DNA of 27,945 bases, taken from Gemmatimonadota bacterium. GTDB taxonomy: Bacteria > GCA-2686955. The DNA lies in contig NYZA01000144.1 in NCBI GenBank assembly GCA_002686955.1, forward strand, positions 1 through 27,945, read 5' to 3'. Positions 1-7,424 of the stretch are shown piece after piece. A program made the translations under genes and the position numbers. The notes under the pieces were generated by a model. The model was not told the DNA's origin. It saw only the letters and a list, made by a program, of their open reading frames with translations, and did not search any database. Numbering within the stretch: the first letter of the stretch is position 1; each line of letters begins with the position of its first letter.

Positions 1-71
1 AAGGAGAAGATGCCTGCGTCATGGAGCTCTCGAAGAGGCTGCGGAAGTATCTGGGAGCCGCCAAGAGATGA
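1..71 (+). CDS. 3' end of an unidentified gene upstream of aroA
   Basis: The first 71 bases hold an open frame (first full codon at position 3) that ends in TGA at 69-71 and overlaps the aroA start as ATGA. The visible tail is 22 residues, starting GEDACVMELSKR and ending LGAAKR. A charged amphipathic helix at the end would suit the C-terminus of many enzymes. In aromatic operons prephenate dehydrogenase or prephenate dehydratase often precedes aroA, but too little is visible to name it. The 4-base overlap and the lack of a terminator suggest the aro operon begins upstream of this window. Confidence 0.55.
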   Translation, partial: GEDACVMELSKRLRKYLGAAKR

Positions 72-1366
72 GTGTGTCGAGAGTGCATGGAGGCGGCCCC
101 TTCACGGCCGATCTGGAGCTTCCCGGCGACAAATCGATCACGCATCGGGCCTTTCTGATCGGTTCGCTATCGGGCAAGACGGTGCGCGTCATAGGGGCCC
201 TCGACTCGGCCGACACGCGGTCCACGCTGGGAGCGCTCGAAGCGTTGGGGAGCGGTGTGATTCGGCGGAACGGCGGAGCGATCGACATCGTGCCGGCCGC
301 GTGGTGCTCGCCCGCCGCGCCGATCGACTGCGGCAACTCCGGCACGACGGCGCGCTTGCTGGCGGGACTGCTGGCGGCGACCCCGATCTCGGCGATCCTC
401 ACCGGTGATGCATCGTTGCGACGCCGCCCGATGCGCCGGATCATCGACCCATTGTCCGCCATGGGTGCCCGGATCGGAGCCGAGGCCGGCACTCTTCCGA
501 TCGAAATCCTGGGGGGAGGACTTCGGACCGGCACGCGTCATGAGCTCGCGGTGGCGAGCGCACAGGTGAAGTCGGCGATTCTCTTGGCGGCGACACGGGC
601 GGGGGTGGCGGTATCGATTCACGAGCCCGGTCCGGCGCGGGATCACACCGAGCGCATGCTCTCGGTGGCCGGGCGGCCGGTGACGCGTCTCCCCGGTGGA
701 TGGCTGGAGCTCGAGGAGGGGCCGCGCGAACTTTCGATGCCGAACGAGCTCAACATCCCCGGAGACATCTCCTCCGCCGCCTTTCTCTTCGTGGCGGCGG
801 CGATCACCGGGGGGCGGGCCCGTGTTCAGGGCCTCGGAGTCAACCCGACCCGCACTGGTGTGCTCGACCTGCTCGGGCGCGCCGGCGCGCGTGTCGTGAT
901 CGAGCCCGAAGACGACAGGGCGGGCGAAGCGGTCGCCACGGTGACGGTGGAGGGGGGGGAGCTGCGCGGTTTCGAGGTGTCGGGCGGCGAGGTGGTTCGT
1001 GCGATCGACGAGCTCCCCGCGATCGCCGTCCTCGCGGCGGCGGCCCGTGGGCGCTCGGTCGTGGCCGATGCGGCGGAGCTGCGCGTCAAAGAGAGCGACC
1101 GCATTCGGGGGATCTGCTCAGGTCTCGCCAAGCTCGGCGCGCGCGTGGAGGAGCGTCCCGACGGCTTCGTCGTCGAGGGTGGCGGAAGGCTCGCCGGCGG
1201 ATCGGTGGACGCCGAAGGAGACCATCGGCTCGCGATGGCCTTCGCCGTGGCGGGACTGGCGGCTCGCGGGACCACCGATGTGATCGGGGCGGAATGTGTC
1301 GACGTCTCCTTCCCCGGGTTTTGGGGGATTCTGAGGACGGGGATCGCGCCGGGGAGCGCACCGTGA
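68..1366 (+). CDS. aroA: 3-phosphoshikimate 1-carboxyvinyltransferase (EPSP synthase)
   Basis: Joins phosphoenolpyruvate to shikimate-3-phosphate, the sixth step of the shikimate pathway, in the cytoplasm. The 432-residue product has the normal family length and its landmarks in order: GDKSITHRA near the N-terminus (PEP/shikimate lysine), GNSGTTARLLAG, ASAQVKSAILLA, RDHTERML, the catalytic-region IDELPAIAVLA, RVKESDRIRG and GDHRLAMAF near the C-terminus. GDKS, SAQVK, RDHTE and NPTR together match the motif set used to define class II (CP4/Bacillus-type) enzymes, so it is closer to those than to the E. coli type. The ATG at 68 overlaps the preceding stop (ATGA) and aroE starts inside its own stop, so the genes are probably translationally coupled. 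Confidence 0.97.
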   Translation: MSVSRVHGGGPFTADLELPGDKSITHRAFLIGSLSGKTVRVIGALDSADTRSTLGALEALGSGVIRRNGGAIDIVPAAWCSPAAPIDCGNSGTTARLLAGLLAATPISAILTGDASLRRRPMRRIIDPLSAMGARIGAEAGTLPIEILGGGLRTGTRHELAVASAQVKSAILLAATRAGVAVSIHEPGPARDHTERMLSVAGRPVTRLPGGWLELEEGPRELSMPNELNIPGDISSAAFLFVAAAITGGRARVQGLGVNPTRTGVLDLLGRAGARVVIEPEDDRAGEAVATVTVEGGELRGFEVSGGEVVRAIDELPAIAVLAAAARGRSVVADAAELRVKESDRIRGICSGLAKLGARVEERPDGFVVEGGGRLAGGSVDAEGDHRLAMAFAVAGLAARGTTDVIGAECVDVSFPGFWGILRTGIAPGSAP

Positions 1367-2307
1367 GCTCGGGCGCGACCCCTTCCGATCCGTCCCCCGC
1401 CTCCGGCCGCACCCGCACGTTCGGCGTCATCGGAGATCCGATCGAGCACTCCCTCTCGCCGGCCCTACACGAGATGATGCTCGCTCATTGGGGAATCGAG
1501 GCCCGATATCTGCCATTTCGGGTGGAACCCGGACGCCTCGATGCCACCCTCGATCGGATTCGTGCTCGGGACTTCTCGGGGATCAATATCACCCTTCCCC
1601 ACAAGATATCCGCCGCAACACTCGTCGATCGACTGGAAGGCGACGCCGCGGTACTCGGGGCGGTCAACACGGTGCGTCTCGAGGAGGACGGAACCCTGAG
1701 CGGGCATAACACCGATGTCCGTGGACTCGAGTTGGCGCTTCGCTACGCTGGCGATGACGCGCTTCTCACCCGCGGAAGAGGGGCGCCTGGACCCGCGCTC
1801 GTGCTGGGTGCCGGCGGGGCGGCGCGGGCCGCCGTACTCGCGCTGGCCCGCGCGGGTTTCGATCCTATCGCCGTCTCGGCCCGCCGCCCAGCCCGCGCGC
1901 TTGATCTGATCGATCGGCTCCGGAGCGCGCTCCCAAGATCCACCTCGACCGAATCGATGGAGTTGTCCAGCCTGGCCCTCTCCGCGCTCCAGACCCGAAT
2001 CCCGCCGGTCGCGTTGGTCGCTCAAGCCACGAGCTGCGGCATCGGTGATCAGGCCGATCTGTCGCCATGGCCCAGCGATCTTCCCTATCCCGAGGACGCG
2101 GCTCTCCTCGATCTCGTCTATCAGCCGGAAGCGACACCTTTCTTGCGCCGCGCGGGCCGCCGCCCGAGCTCCGATGGCCTGCCGATGCTGGTTTGGCAGG
2201 GAGCTCTGGCGCTCGCCATATTCGCCGGAACCCCGCTCCCCCCGCCGGACCAGGTGCGGGAATGGGAAAGGGCACTGCGCGAGCGCCAGCGCAAGGAGGG
2301 CACCTGA
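1363..2307 (+). CDS. aroE: shikimate 5-dehydrogenase
   Basis: Reduces 3-dehydroshikimate to shikimate with NADPH. The start is taken as GTG at 1363, overlapping the aroA stop as GTGA and giving 314 residues; the first ~18 residues are a Ser/Pro/Thr-rich extension before the domain begins at FGVIGDPIEHSLSP. Family features are visible: the shikimate-binding SLSP (30-33), NITLPHK with the catalytic lysine at about 81, GAVNTV, GHNTDVRG with the paired aspartate at about 118, and the dinucleotide loop LGAGGAARAA at 148-157. A C-terminal LVWQGALAL helix follows. It is embedded in the aro operon and its stop overlaps the next ATG by one base (TGATG). The usual NRT-type NADP-phosphate loop reads SARRPARA here. 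Confidence 0.95.
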   Translation: MSSGATPSDPSPASGRTRTFGVIGDPIEHSLSPALHEMMLAHWGIEARYLPFRVEPGRLDATLDRIRARDFSGINITLPHKISAATLVDRLEGDAAVLGAVNTVRLEEDGTLSGHNTDVRGLELALRYAGDDALLTRGRGAPGPALVLGAGGAARAAVLALARAGFDPIAVSARRPARALDLIDRLRSALPRSTSTESMELSSLALSALQTRIPPVALVAQATSCGIGDQADLSPWPSDLPYPEDAALLDLVYQPEATPFLRRAGRRPSSDGLPMLVWQGALALAIFAGTPLPPPDQVREWERALRERQRKEGT

Positions 2308-3962
2308 TGCGGATAGTGCTGACCGGTTTCATGGGCACCGGCAAGACGGTCGTCGGCCGCTTGCTCGCCCGAAGGCTCGAAGTCGAATTCATCGATCTGG
2401 ACGAGGCGATCGAGGCAAGGGCCGGGGAGCCGGTGCGGCGGATCTTCGAGGCCAGGGGGGAAGCGACATTCCGCAAGTTCGAGAGCGCGGAGCTGAGTGC
2501 TCACCTCTCACGCCCGGAGTCTTTCGTGCTCGCCACCGGTGGTGGCGCGCTGCTCGATTCCGCGAATGCGAGCCTTGCCTTGGAGTTTGCCCGCGTGTTC
2601 CGGCTGAGCGCAAGTGTTGCGACCTTGGCGGATCGACTCGCGCAGGCGGGCGACAGACCGATGCTCGACCGCCCCGCTGGTGTCGACCTCGCAACACATA
2701 TCTCCACCCTAGCCGCCGAGAGGGAGCCCTCGTATCGCCGGGCGGGGATCTCGCTGAGCACGGAGAATCGCTCTCCCGGCGAGGTGGCCGATGCCCTGCT
2801 CGCGTTCCTCGGCCGCCGACCCTTCGCTCTCGATCACGGGAACGGCGCGAAGTACGAAGTGGTCGTCCAGGCAGGAGCGGCCGAGGAGCTCGGCGAGCGG
2901 ATCCGCTATGCCTTCGCGAAGGGGAGGGGCGTGCTGGGACGACCGGTCGAGCTACCCCGCGGCGTCCCCATCGCGGTGGTGGCCGATCGCAACGCCTGGA
3001 AACACCACGGCGCGAAGATCGAGGCGGCCTTGCGCCGGGCCGATCTCCATCCGCGCTTGCGCCTGGTGGCGGGGGGCGAGAGAACCAAGACCCGATCGAT
3101 GCTGGCCACGATCCAGGATTTTCTCCTCGAATCGCGTGTCGAGCGCACCACCGCGGTCGTCTCGGTCGGAGGTGGCGTCACGGGAGACCTGGCGGGCTTC
3201 GCCGCCGCCACCGTGCTCCGCGGACTTCCATCGGTTCAGGTCCCCACGACTCTTCTAGCGCAGGTCGATGCGTCGATCGGCGGAAAGGTCGCCGTCGATC
3301 ACCCGCTGGGCAAGAATCTGCTCGGTGCCTTTCATCCTCCGTCCCTGGTGTTGGCCGATCCGGAGCTGCTCCGCACGCTGCCCGCGCGAGAAAAGCGTTG
3401 CGGCCTGGCGGAGATCGTCAAGATGGCGCTTCTGGCCTCGCCAGGGCTCTTCCGCCGGCTGGAGTCTTGCGACCGAGAGGTCGACGATCGGCTCCTGCGG
3501 GACGCGATTCTCGAGTCGATCGGGCTCAAAGCCGAAGTCGTGCGGGCCGACCCACGCGAAGCGGGGCCGCGCAGGATTCTGAATCTCGGGCACACCTTCG
3601 GTCACGCAATCGAAAGCTGTGGAGGGTATCGCGGCCTCTCGCACGGCGAAGCGGTGGCGGTCGGTCTCATCGGCGCCCTCAGGCTCGGCGCCCGGCACGG
3701 CACCACGCCCGACCATCTCGATGCTAGAGTCGCGAACTGTGTCTCGGCTCTCGGCCTGCCGGTCGAGGCGCCCGGACTCGACCCCGGCGAGATCTGCGCC
3801 GCGCTTGCCCATGACAAGAAAAGGCGTGACGGAAAGCGGGCGTGGGTGCTCTTGCGAGATGTGGGCGATCCCACGATCGAAACCGAGCTGGACGAGGCAG
3901 CGATACTCGATGTCGCGGCCGGCCTGGTCTCCCCGGACACCGCGGTGAGAGGTGAGCGATGA
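2307..3962 (+). CDS. aroKB: fused shikimate kinase / 3-dehydroquinate synthase
   Basis: One 551-residue open frame carries two enzymes. Residues 1-170 are shikimate kinase: P-loop GFMGTGKT (7-14), IDLDEAIE (29-36) with the Mg/shikimate aspartates, ATGGGA (76-81) and the lid arginine in GDRPML (115-120). Residues about 180-551 are 3-dehydroquinate synthase: GGERTKT (256-262), SVGGGVTGDLAGFAA (286-300), PTTLLAQVDASIGGKVAVD (313-331), then LNLGHTFGHAIE and SHGEAVAVG with the zinc histidines, and HDKKRRDGK. No stop or plausible internal start lies at the joint (RRPFALDHGNGAKYEVVV), so this is a true fusion, not two coupled genes. AroKB fusions are known, for example in Thermotoga. The fusion links steps 2 and 5 of the pathway. 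The start overlaps aroE by one base and the end overlaps aroQ (ATGA). Confidence 0.95.
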   Translation: MRIVLTGFMGTGKTVVGRLLARRLEVEFIDLDEAIEARAGEPVRRIFEARGEATFRKFESAELSAHLSRPESFVLATGGGALLDSANASLALEFARVFRLSASVATLADRLAQAGDRPMLDRPAGVDLATHISTLAAEREPSYRRAGISLSTENRSPGEVADALLAFLGRRPFALDHGNGAKYEVVVQAGAAEELGERIRYAFAKGRGVLGRPVELPRGVPIAVVADRNAWKHHGAKIEAALRRADLHPRLRLVAGGERTKTRSMLATIQDFLLESRVERTTAVVSVGGGVTGDLAGFAAATVLRGLPSVQVPTTLLAQVDASIGGKVAVDHPLGKNLLGAFHPPSLVLADPELLRTLPAREKRCGLAEIVKMALLASPGLFRRLESCDREVDDRLLRDAILESIGLKAEVVRADPREAGPRRILNLGHTFGHAIESCGGYRGLSHGEAVAVGLIGALRLGARHGTTPDHLDARVANCVSALGLPVEAPGLDPGEICAALAHDKKRRDGKRAWVLLRDVGDPTIETELDEAAILDVAAGLVSPDTAVRGER

Positions 3963-4441
3963 GCATTGAGCGAACGATCCTGGTCCTGCACGGTCCGAAC
4001 CTCTCTCGTCTGGGAAAGAGAGAGCCGGAGATCTACGGCTCCCTTTCTCTCGAAGAGCTCGATGAGCGATTGCGAAAGCATGCGAGATCGAAGGGTGTGG
4101 ATCTCGACTGCTTCCAGTCGAACAGCTCCGGAGAGCTTATCGACCGGATCGAAAGCGCGGAGGAGTGCCTCGGACTCGTCCTGAATCCGGGGGGACTGAC
4201 CCACTACGACGTCGCGCTGCGCGATGCGGTGGCCGCGACCGATCTGCCGGTGGTCGAGGTGCATCTCTCCAACATCCACGCCCGCGAGTCTTTCCGCCGG
4301 CGCTCACTGATCGCGGCGGTTTCCGTCGGGCAGATCAACGGATTGGGCTGGAGAAGCTACGCCGCGGCGATCGATTTCCTCGTCGGGGAGTTCGGGGGCG
4401 GCTCGGCTCTGGGCTTCAGACCGAAGGACCTGAGGGCGTGA
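3959..4441 (+). CDS. aroQ: type II 3-dehydroquinate dehydratase
   Basis: Dehydrates 3-dehydroquinate to 3-dehydroshikimate; type II enzymes are small flavodoxin-like dodecamers. The 160-residue product has the expected length and catalytic set: GPNLSRLGKREPEIYG with the catalytic tyrosine at 26, NPGGLTH with Asn76 and His82, EVHLSNIHARESFRRRS with Glu100, His102 and Arg113. NPGGLTHYDVAL replaces the more usual NPGAYTHTSVAL, a modest change around the substrate pocket that leaves the catalytic residues intact. The ATG at 3959 overlaps the aroKB stop (ATGA), and cdsA starts inside its stop (GTGA). With aroA, aroE and aroKB it completes the DAHP-to-EPSP part of the pathway. Confidence 0.96.
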   Translation: MSIERTILVLHGPNLSRLGKREPEIYGSLSLEELDERLRKHARSKGVDLDCFQSNSSGELIDRIESAEECLGLVLNPGGLTHYDVALRDAVAATDLPVVEVHLSNIHARESFRRRSLIAAVSVGQINGLGWRSYAAAIDFLVGEFGGGSALGFRPKDLRA

Positions 4442-5316
4442 GCCCGGCCGATCGCGTCCGGCGTCCCGGTTTTCGTGAACGTTTCGCCACGCTTCTGCCA
4501 CGGGCTCTGGTGGCCGTGGTTTTCGTGCCGATCCTGATCTGGGCCGGACTGGAATCCTCCTGGCAGATCTGGATCATCATCAACGCGAGCTTCGCTCTGG
4601 CCACGGTCGAGTGGCACAGGTTCGCGGCGGCGAAGGCCCGGCGTATCCGCCCTTCGCTCTTCGGCGCCACGGTGCTCTTGGTCCTCAACACCGGCTTCTG
4701 CCCCGATCCGACCGCGCTCCCGCTCGCTCTCGCTCTTTCGGTCATGGCTATCGCGATCGACCGCACTCTAAGGTCACCGGTAGAAGGGATAACGGCCGAC
4801 CTGGGAGTCGCGCTCGCCGGTGTGCTCTATCTCGGTGTGCTCGGATCGTTCCTGCCGCGCCTCCTGACCATTCCGGATGGTCTGAATGCTATAACAAACA
4901 GCGTATCACTCGGTTCCGCTTCTTTCTTGATGCTCTTATTGATGACCTGGTGCACCGATACAGCGGCCTATTTCTCGGGGGTTCTCTTCGGCAAACACCC
5001 CTTGATGCCGGCGGTGAGTCCGAAGAAGACCGTCGAAGGTCTGGCCGGGGGAGTGGCCGGAGCGGCGTTCGGCGGGTGGATCGCGTCGGTGACCTTCGCT
5101 CCCTTTCTCGGACCATGGCATGGCCTCGGCCTCGGGGCGGCGCTGGCGGTCATCGGTCAGCTCGGAGACCTGGTCGAAAGCTCTCTCAAGCGGGACGCCG
5201 GCGTAAAAGACGCATCGAAGATCCTGCCCGGCCACGGCGGAATCCTGGACCGCCTCGATTCTCTGCTCTTCACCGCACCCTGCGCCTACGCCTTCCTGCA
5301 TCTGGTCGTGCTCTGA
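4438..5316 (+). CDS. cdsA: phosphatidate cytidylyltransferase
   Basis: Makes CDP-diacylglycerol from phosphatidate and CTP, the branch point of membrane phospholipid synthesis. It is an integral membrane enzyme of 292 residues with about seven or eight hydrophobic segments, beginning RALVAVVFVPILIWAGL. The family signature is complete near the C-terminus: KRDAGVKDASKILPGHGG followed by ILDRLDS. The GTG at 4438 overlaps the aroQ stop (GTGA), so this lipid gene is coupled to the aromatic operon. In many diderms cdsA sits between uppS/dxr and rseP/bamA; here rseP does follow, but uppS and dxr are not beside it. Confidence 0.94.
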   Translation: MSPADRVRRPGFRERFATLLPRALVAVVFVPILIWAGLESSWQIWIIINASFALATVEWHRFAAAKARRIRPSLFGATVLLVLNTGFCPDPTALPLALALSVMAIAIDRTLRSPVEGITADLGVALAGVLYLGVLGSFLPRLLTIPDGLNAITNSVSLGSASFLMLLLMTWCTDTAAYFSGVLFGKHPLMPAVSPKKTVEGLAGGVAGAAFGGWIASVTFAPFLGPWHGLGLGAALAVIGQLGDLVESSLKRDAGVKDASKILPGHGGILDRLDSLLFTAPCAYAFLHLVVL

Positions 5317-5374
5317 TCCCCGTGAAGTTCATACGCGACAACCGCTTGGCTGATGACGAACGGGCGTCTCGGCC

Positions 5375-5403
5375 TTGCCCTTCACCTCCGGTCCGCCTAT
5401 ATT
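5375..5403 (+). promoter_or_regulatory. sigma70-like promoter upstream of rseP
   Basis: TTGCCC (5375-5380) and TATATT (5398-5403) are separated by exactly 17 bases, 43 bases before the rseP ATG. The TATATT hexamer stands out in a very GC-rich gap between cdsA and rseP. It suggests rseP and the envelope genes after it can be transcribed independently of the aro-cdsA operon. It also argues against an earlier rseP start at 5375, which would overlap the -35 element. Prediction from sequence only. Confidence 0.5.
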
Positions 5404-5446
5404 CCCCTGCGCAAGCTCCCCACTCCACCCCGGAGGGAACCGGTTC

Positions 5447-6811
5447 ATGGGCGACCTGATCGCGCCGACTCTGTCCTTTGTCGAAAACGCGCTCGTCTTC
5501 ATCCTCAGCCTCGGGCTGATGATCTTCATTCACGAGCTCGGCCACTTCGCGGTCGCCAAGTGGTGCGATGTGCGGGTTCTCACCTTCTCGATCGGCATGG
5601 GGCGGAAGCTGCTCCGCTTCCAACCCGGCGAGACCGAATACGCGATCAGCGCCATCCCCTTCGGCGGCTACGTCAAGATGTCGGGCGAAACCCCCGAGGA
5701 TCCGGCGGGGGGTGACGGACGGGATTTCGCTTCGAAGGGGTTGCCGGCGCGATCGGCGATCGTGCTCGCGGGCCCCGCGATGAATGTCGTCCTCGCCCTC
5801 GTCGTTCACTACTTCCTCTCTCTGGCCGTGGGCATCGGTGGACCCAGGGAGATCGGCATCGAGACGGTCCGGGAGGGTTCCGCGGCCTTCGAGGCCGGTC
5901 TTCGGGTAGGGGACCGAATCGCCGAGATCGACGGGGTGGAGATCGGCTCGCCCCTCGATGTGGTCGATGCCGTGCGCGCCACCCCCGCGGGTGAATCGAT
6001 CGTTCTCGCCATTGAGCGAGAGGACGAAGAGCTGGCCCTTCGCATCGCTCCACGCTTCGACGAGGAGCTGGGAGTTCCTCTGCTCGGGATCCGAACTCAG
6101 GTGATTCAGGAACCGATCGTGGGCCAGGTGAAACGGGGCGGAATCGCGGAGGCGGCCGGGTTGCGGGAGGGGGATCGGCTGACCGCGATCGCCGGCGCTC
6201 CGATCGATGACTGGCTCGGCGTGCAGATGGCGCTCTCGGACAGGATCGGCAGCGAGATTTCGATCGCGGCGATCCGGGAGGGAGAGACGATCGAGTTCCG
6301 CATAGTCCCCGAGACCAGCAACCTGGCACCGCAACGCCCCGACGGATCACCCCTGGCCGATGTCGGCATGATCGCCAAGCAACCGATGCAGCCGGTCTCC
6401 TGGATCGGTGCCGCCGGCGCGGCTCTCGCCGCGACCTGGCGCGACAGTGTGTACCTCTTCGAGAGCCTGCGTCAGATCCTCTCGTTCCGGGTCAGCCGAG
6501 AAAGCGTGGCGGGCCCGGTGGGGATCGCGACGGTGATCGCGGAGAGCTACGCCTACGGGATCGACCGCCTCTTCCGTCTGGTGGCGCTCATCAGCGTGAA
6601 TCTCGCCGTGATCAACCTCTTCCCTTTCCCGGTGCTCGACGGAGGGCAGCTCGTCTTCTTCACGATCGAGGCGGTGCTCCGCCGCCCGATGAGCGATCGG
6701 GTGATGATGATCAGCAATCAGATCGGTGTCGTCGTCCTGCTCCTCCTCTTCGTCTTTCTGACTCTCAACGACATCGATCGCATCATCCCGGTGTCGATTT
6801 TCGGAGGCTAG
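5447..6811 (+). CDS. rseP: site-2 intramembrane zinc metalloprotease, RseP family
   Basis: Cleaves transmembrane anti-sigma factors or remnant signal peptides within the inner membrane. The start is ATG at 5447, with GGAGGG at 5432-5437; 454 residues. HELGH (29-33) lies in the first membrane segment (LVFILSLGLMIFIHELGH) and supplies the zinc ligands; the third ligand is in NLFPFPVLDGGQL near the C-terminus, the classic LDG motif. FGGYVKMSGE follows the first segment. Two PDZ domains lie between (around TVREGSAAFEAGLRVGDRI and QVKRGGIAEAAGLREGDRL), the arrangement of E. coli RseP rather than single-PDZ forms. A final hydrophobic segment VVVLLLLFVFLTL ends the protein. cdsA upstream and the Omp85 gene downstream are the usual envelope neighbours. 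Confidence 0.95.
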   Translation: MGDLIAPTLSFVENALVFILSLGLMIFIHELGHFAVAKWCDVRVLTFSIGMGRKLLRFQPGETEYAISAIPFGGYVKMSGETPEDPAGGDGRDFASKGLPARSAIVLAGPAMNVVLALVVHYFLSLAVGIGGPREIGIETVREGSAAFEAGLRVGDRIAEIDGVEIGSPLDVVDAVRATPAGESIVLAIEREDEELALRIAPRFDEELGVPLLGIRTQVIQEPIVGQVKRGGIAEAAGLREGDRLTAIAGAPIDDWLGVQMALSDRIGSEISIAAIREGETIEFRIVPETSNLAPQRPDGSPLADVGMIAKQPMQPVSWIGAAGAALAATWRDSVYLFESLRQILSFRVSRESVAGPVGIATVIAESYAYGIDRLFRLVALISVNLAVINLFPFPVLDGGQLVFFTIEAVLRRPMSDRVMMISNQIGVVVLLLLFVFLTLNDIDRIIPVSIFGG

Positions 6812-6814
6812 GAG

Positions 6815-7402
6815 TTGAAGCGACACGGGTGGATGCTCCTCTCCCTTCTGGGGCCCGGCGGCTGCACCCCGGCTCCGCCGCTCGATCCAGGCGGTGTGGA
6901 TCCCGACTCGTGGATCCTCACCTCGGCCTCTCACGGGAGCGCATACGGCCGCCTCGGGTGCTTCGATGCCGGATGCCACGCAGACGCCGGGTCCAGATAC
7001 GACGCCGGCACCGAAGAGCACGCTCTCCCCGCCTTCTCCTGCGTGGATGGCGACTGCCATGGCGACAACGGCGTGCTGGACCAGACTCTGGTCACAGGCA
7101 AAGTCTTCGCCGATCTCGCCGGAAGCCAGGTCGAGCAAGAGATCGTGGTGATCGCCGAGGAGGTCGGAAACCCCCAGAACAGCGTCGAGTCCGATCCGAC
7201 CGATTCCGATGGCCAGTTCAGTCTCGTCCTTCCCCAGATCGGAACTTTCGATTTCGTTCTGCGCGACAGAAACGACGCGACGACTCGTTCGGTCGATCAC
7301 TCGATGCCGAGCCTGACAATCGGCGGCGGGCCGGAGCGAGCCCTCGACTGCGCCGAATGCCACGACGGAGTCACAGCGGGCTTTCTCGCACCGATTCGTT
7401 GA
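6815..7402 (+). CDS. small lipoprotein with three c-type haem-like motifs
   Basis: 195 residues starting at TTG 6815 (GGAGG at 6803-6807); an in-frame ATG at 6833 has a worse ribosome site. A short hydrophobic start, WMLLSLLGPGGC, ends at Cys17 in an imperfect lipobox, suggesting a lipoprotein. It holds CFDAGCH (49-55), CVDGDCH (76-82) and CAECH (179-183): two CX4CH motifs and one CXXCH, the spacings that bind haem c. Between motifs two and three a beta-rich stretch (TGKVFADLAG ... SDGQFSLVLPQIGTFDF) resembles a carboxypeptidase-regulatory-like fold. The gene begins 3 bases after rseP and ends 22 bases before the Omp85 gene, so it is probably cotranscribed. I do not recognise a named family; an exported multihaem electron carrier is a guess from the motifs. 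The CX4CH cysteines could instead form disulphides or bind another metal. Confidence 0.75.
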   Translation: MKRHGWMLLSLLGPGGCTPAPPLDPGGVDPDSWILTSASHGSAYGRLGCFDAGCHADAGSRYDAGTEEHALPAFSCVDGDCHGDNGVLDQTLVTGKVFADLAGSQVEQEIVVIAEEVGNPQNSVESDPTDSDGQFSLVLPQIGTFDFVLRDRNDATTRSVDHSMPSLTIGGGPERALDCAECHDGVTAGFLAPIR

Positions 7403-7424
7403 ACTAGAGGCGTAGACTGCTGCC

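Noticed and set aside
2045-3727. Plus-strand open frame of 560 codons overlapping aroKB in another frame
   Set aside because: Arg/Gly-rich translation without any motif, overlapping a gene whose catalytic motifs are complete.
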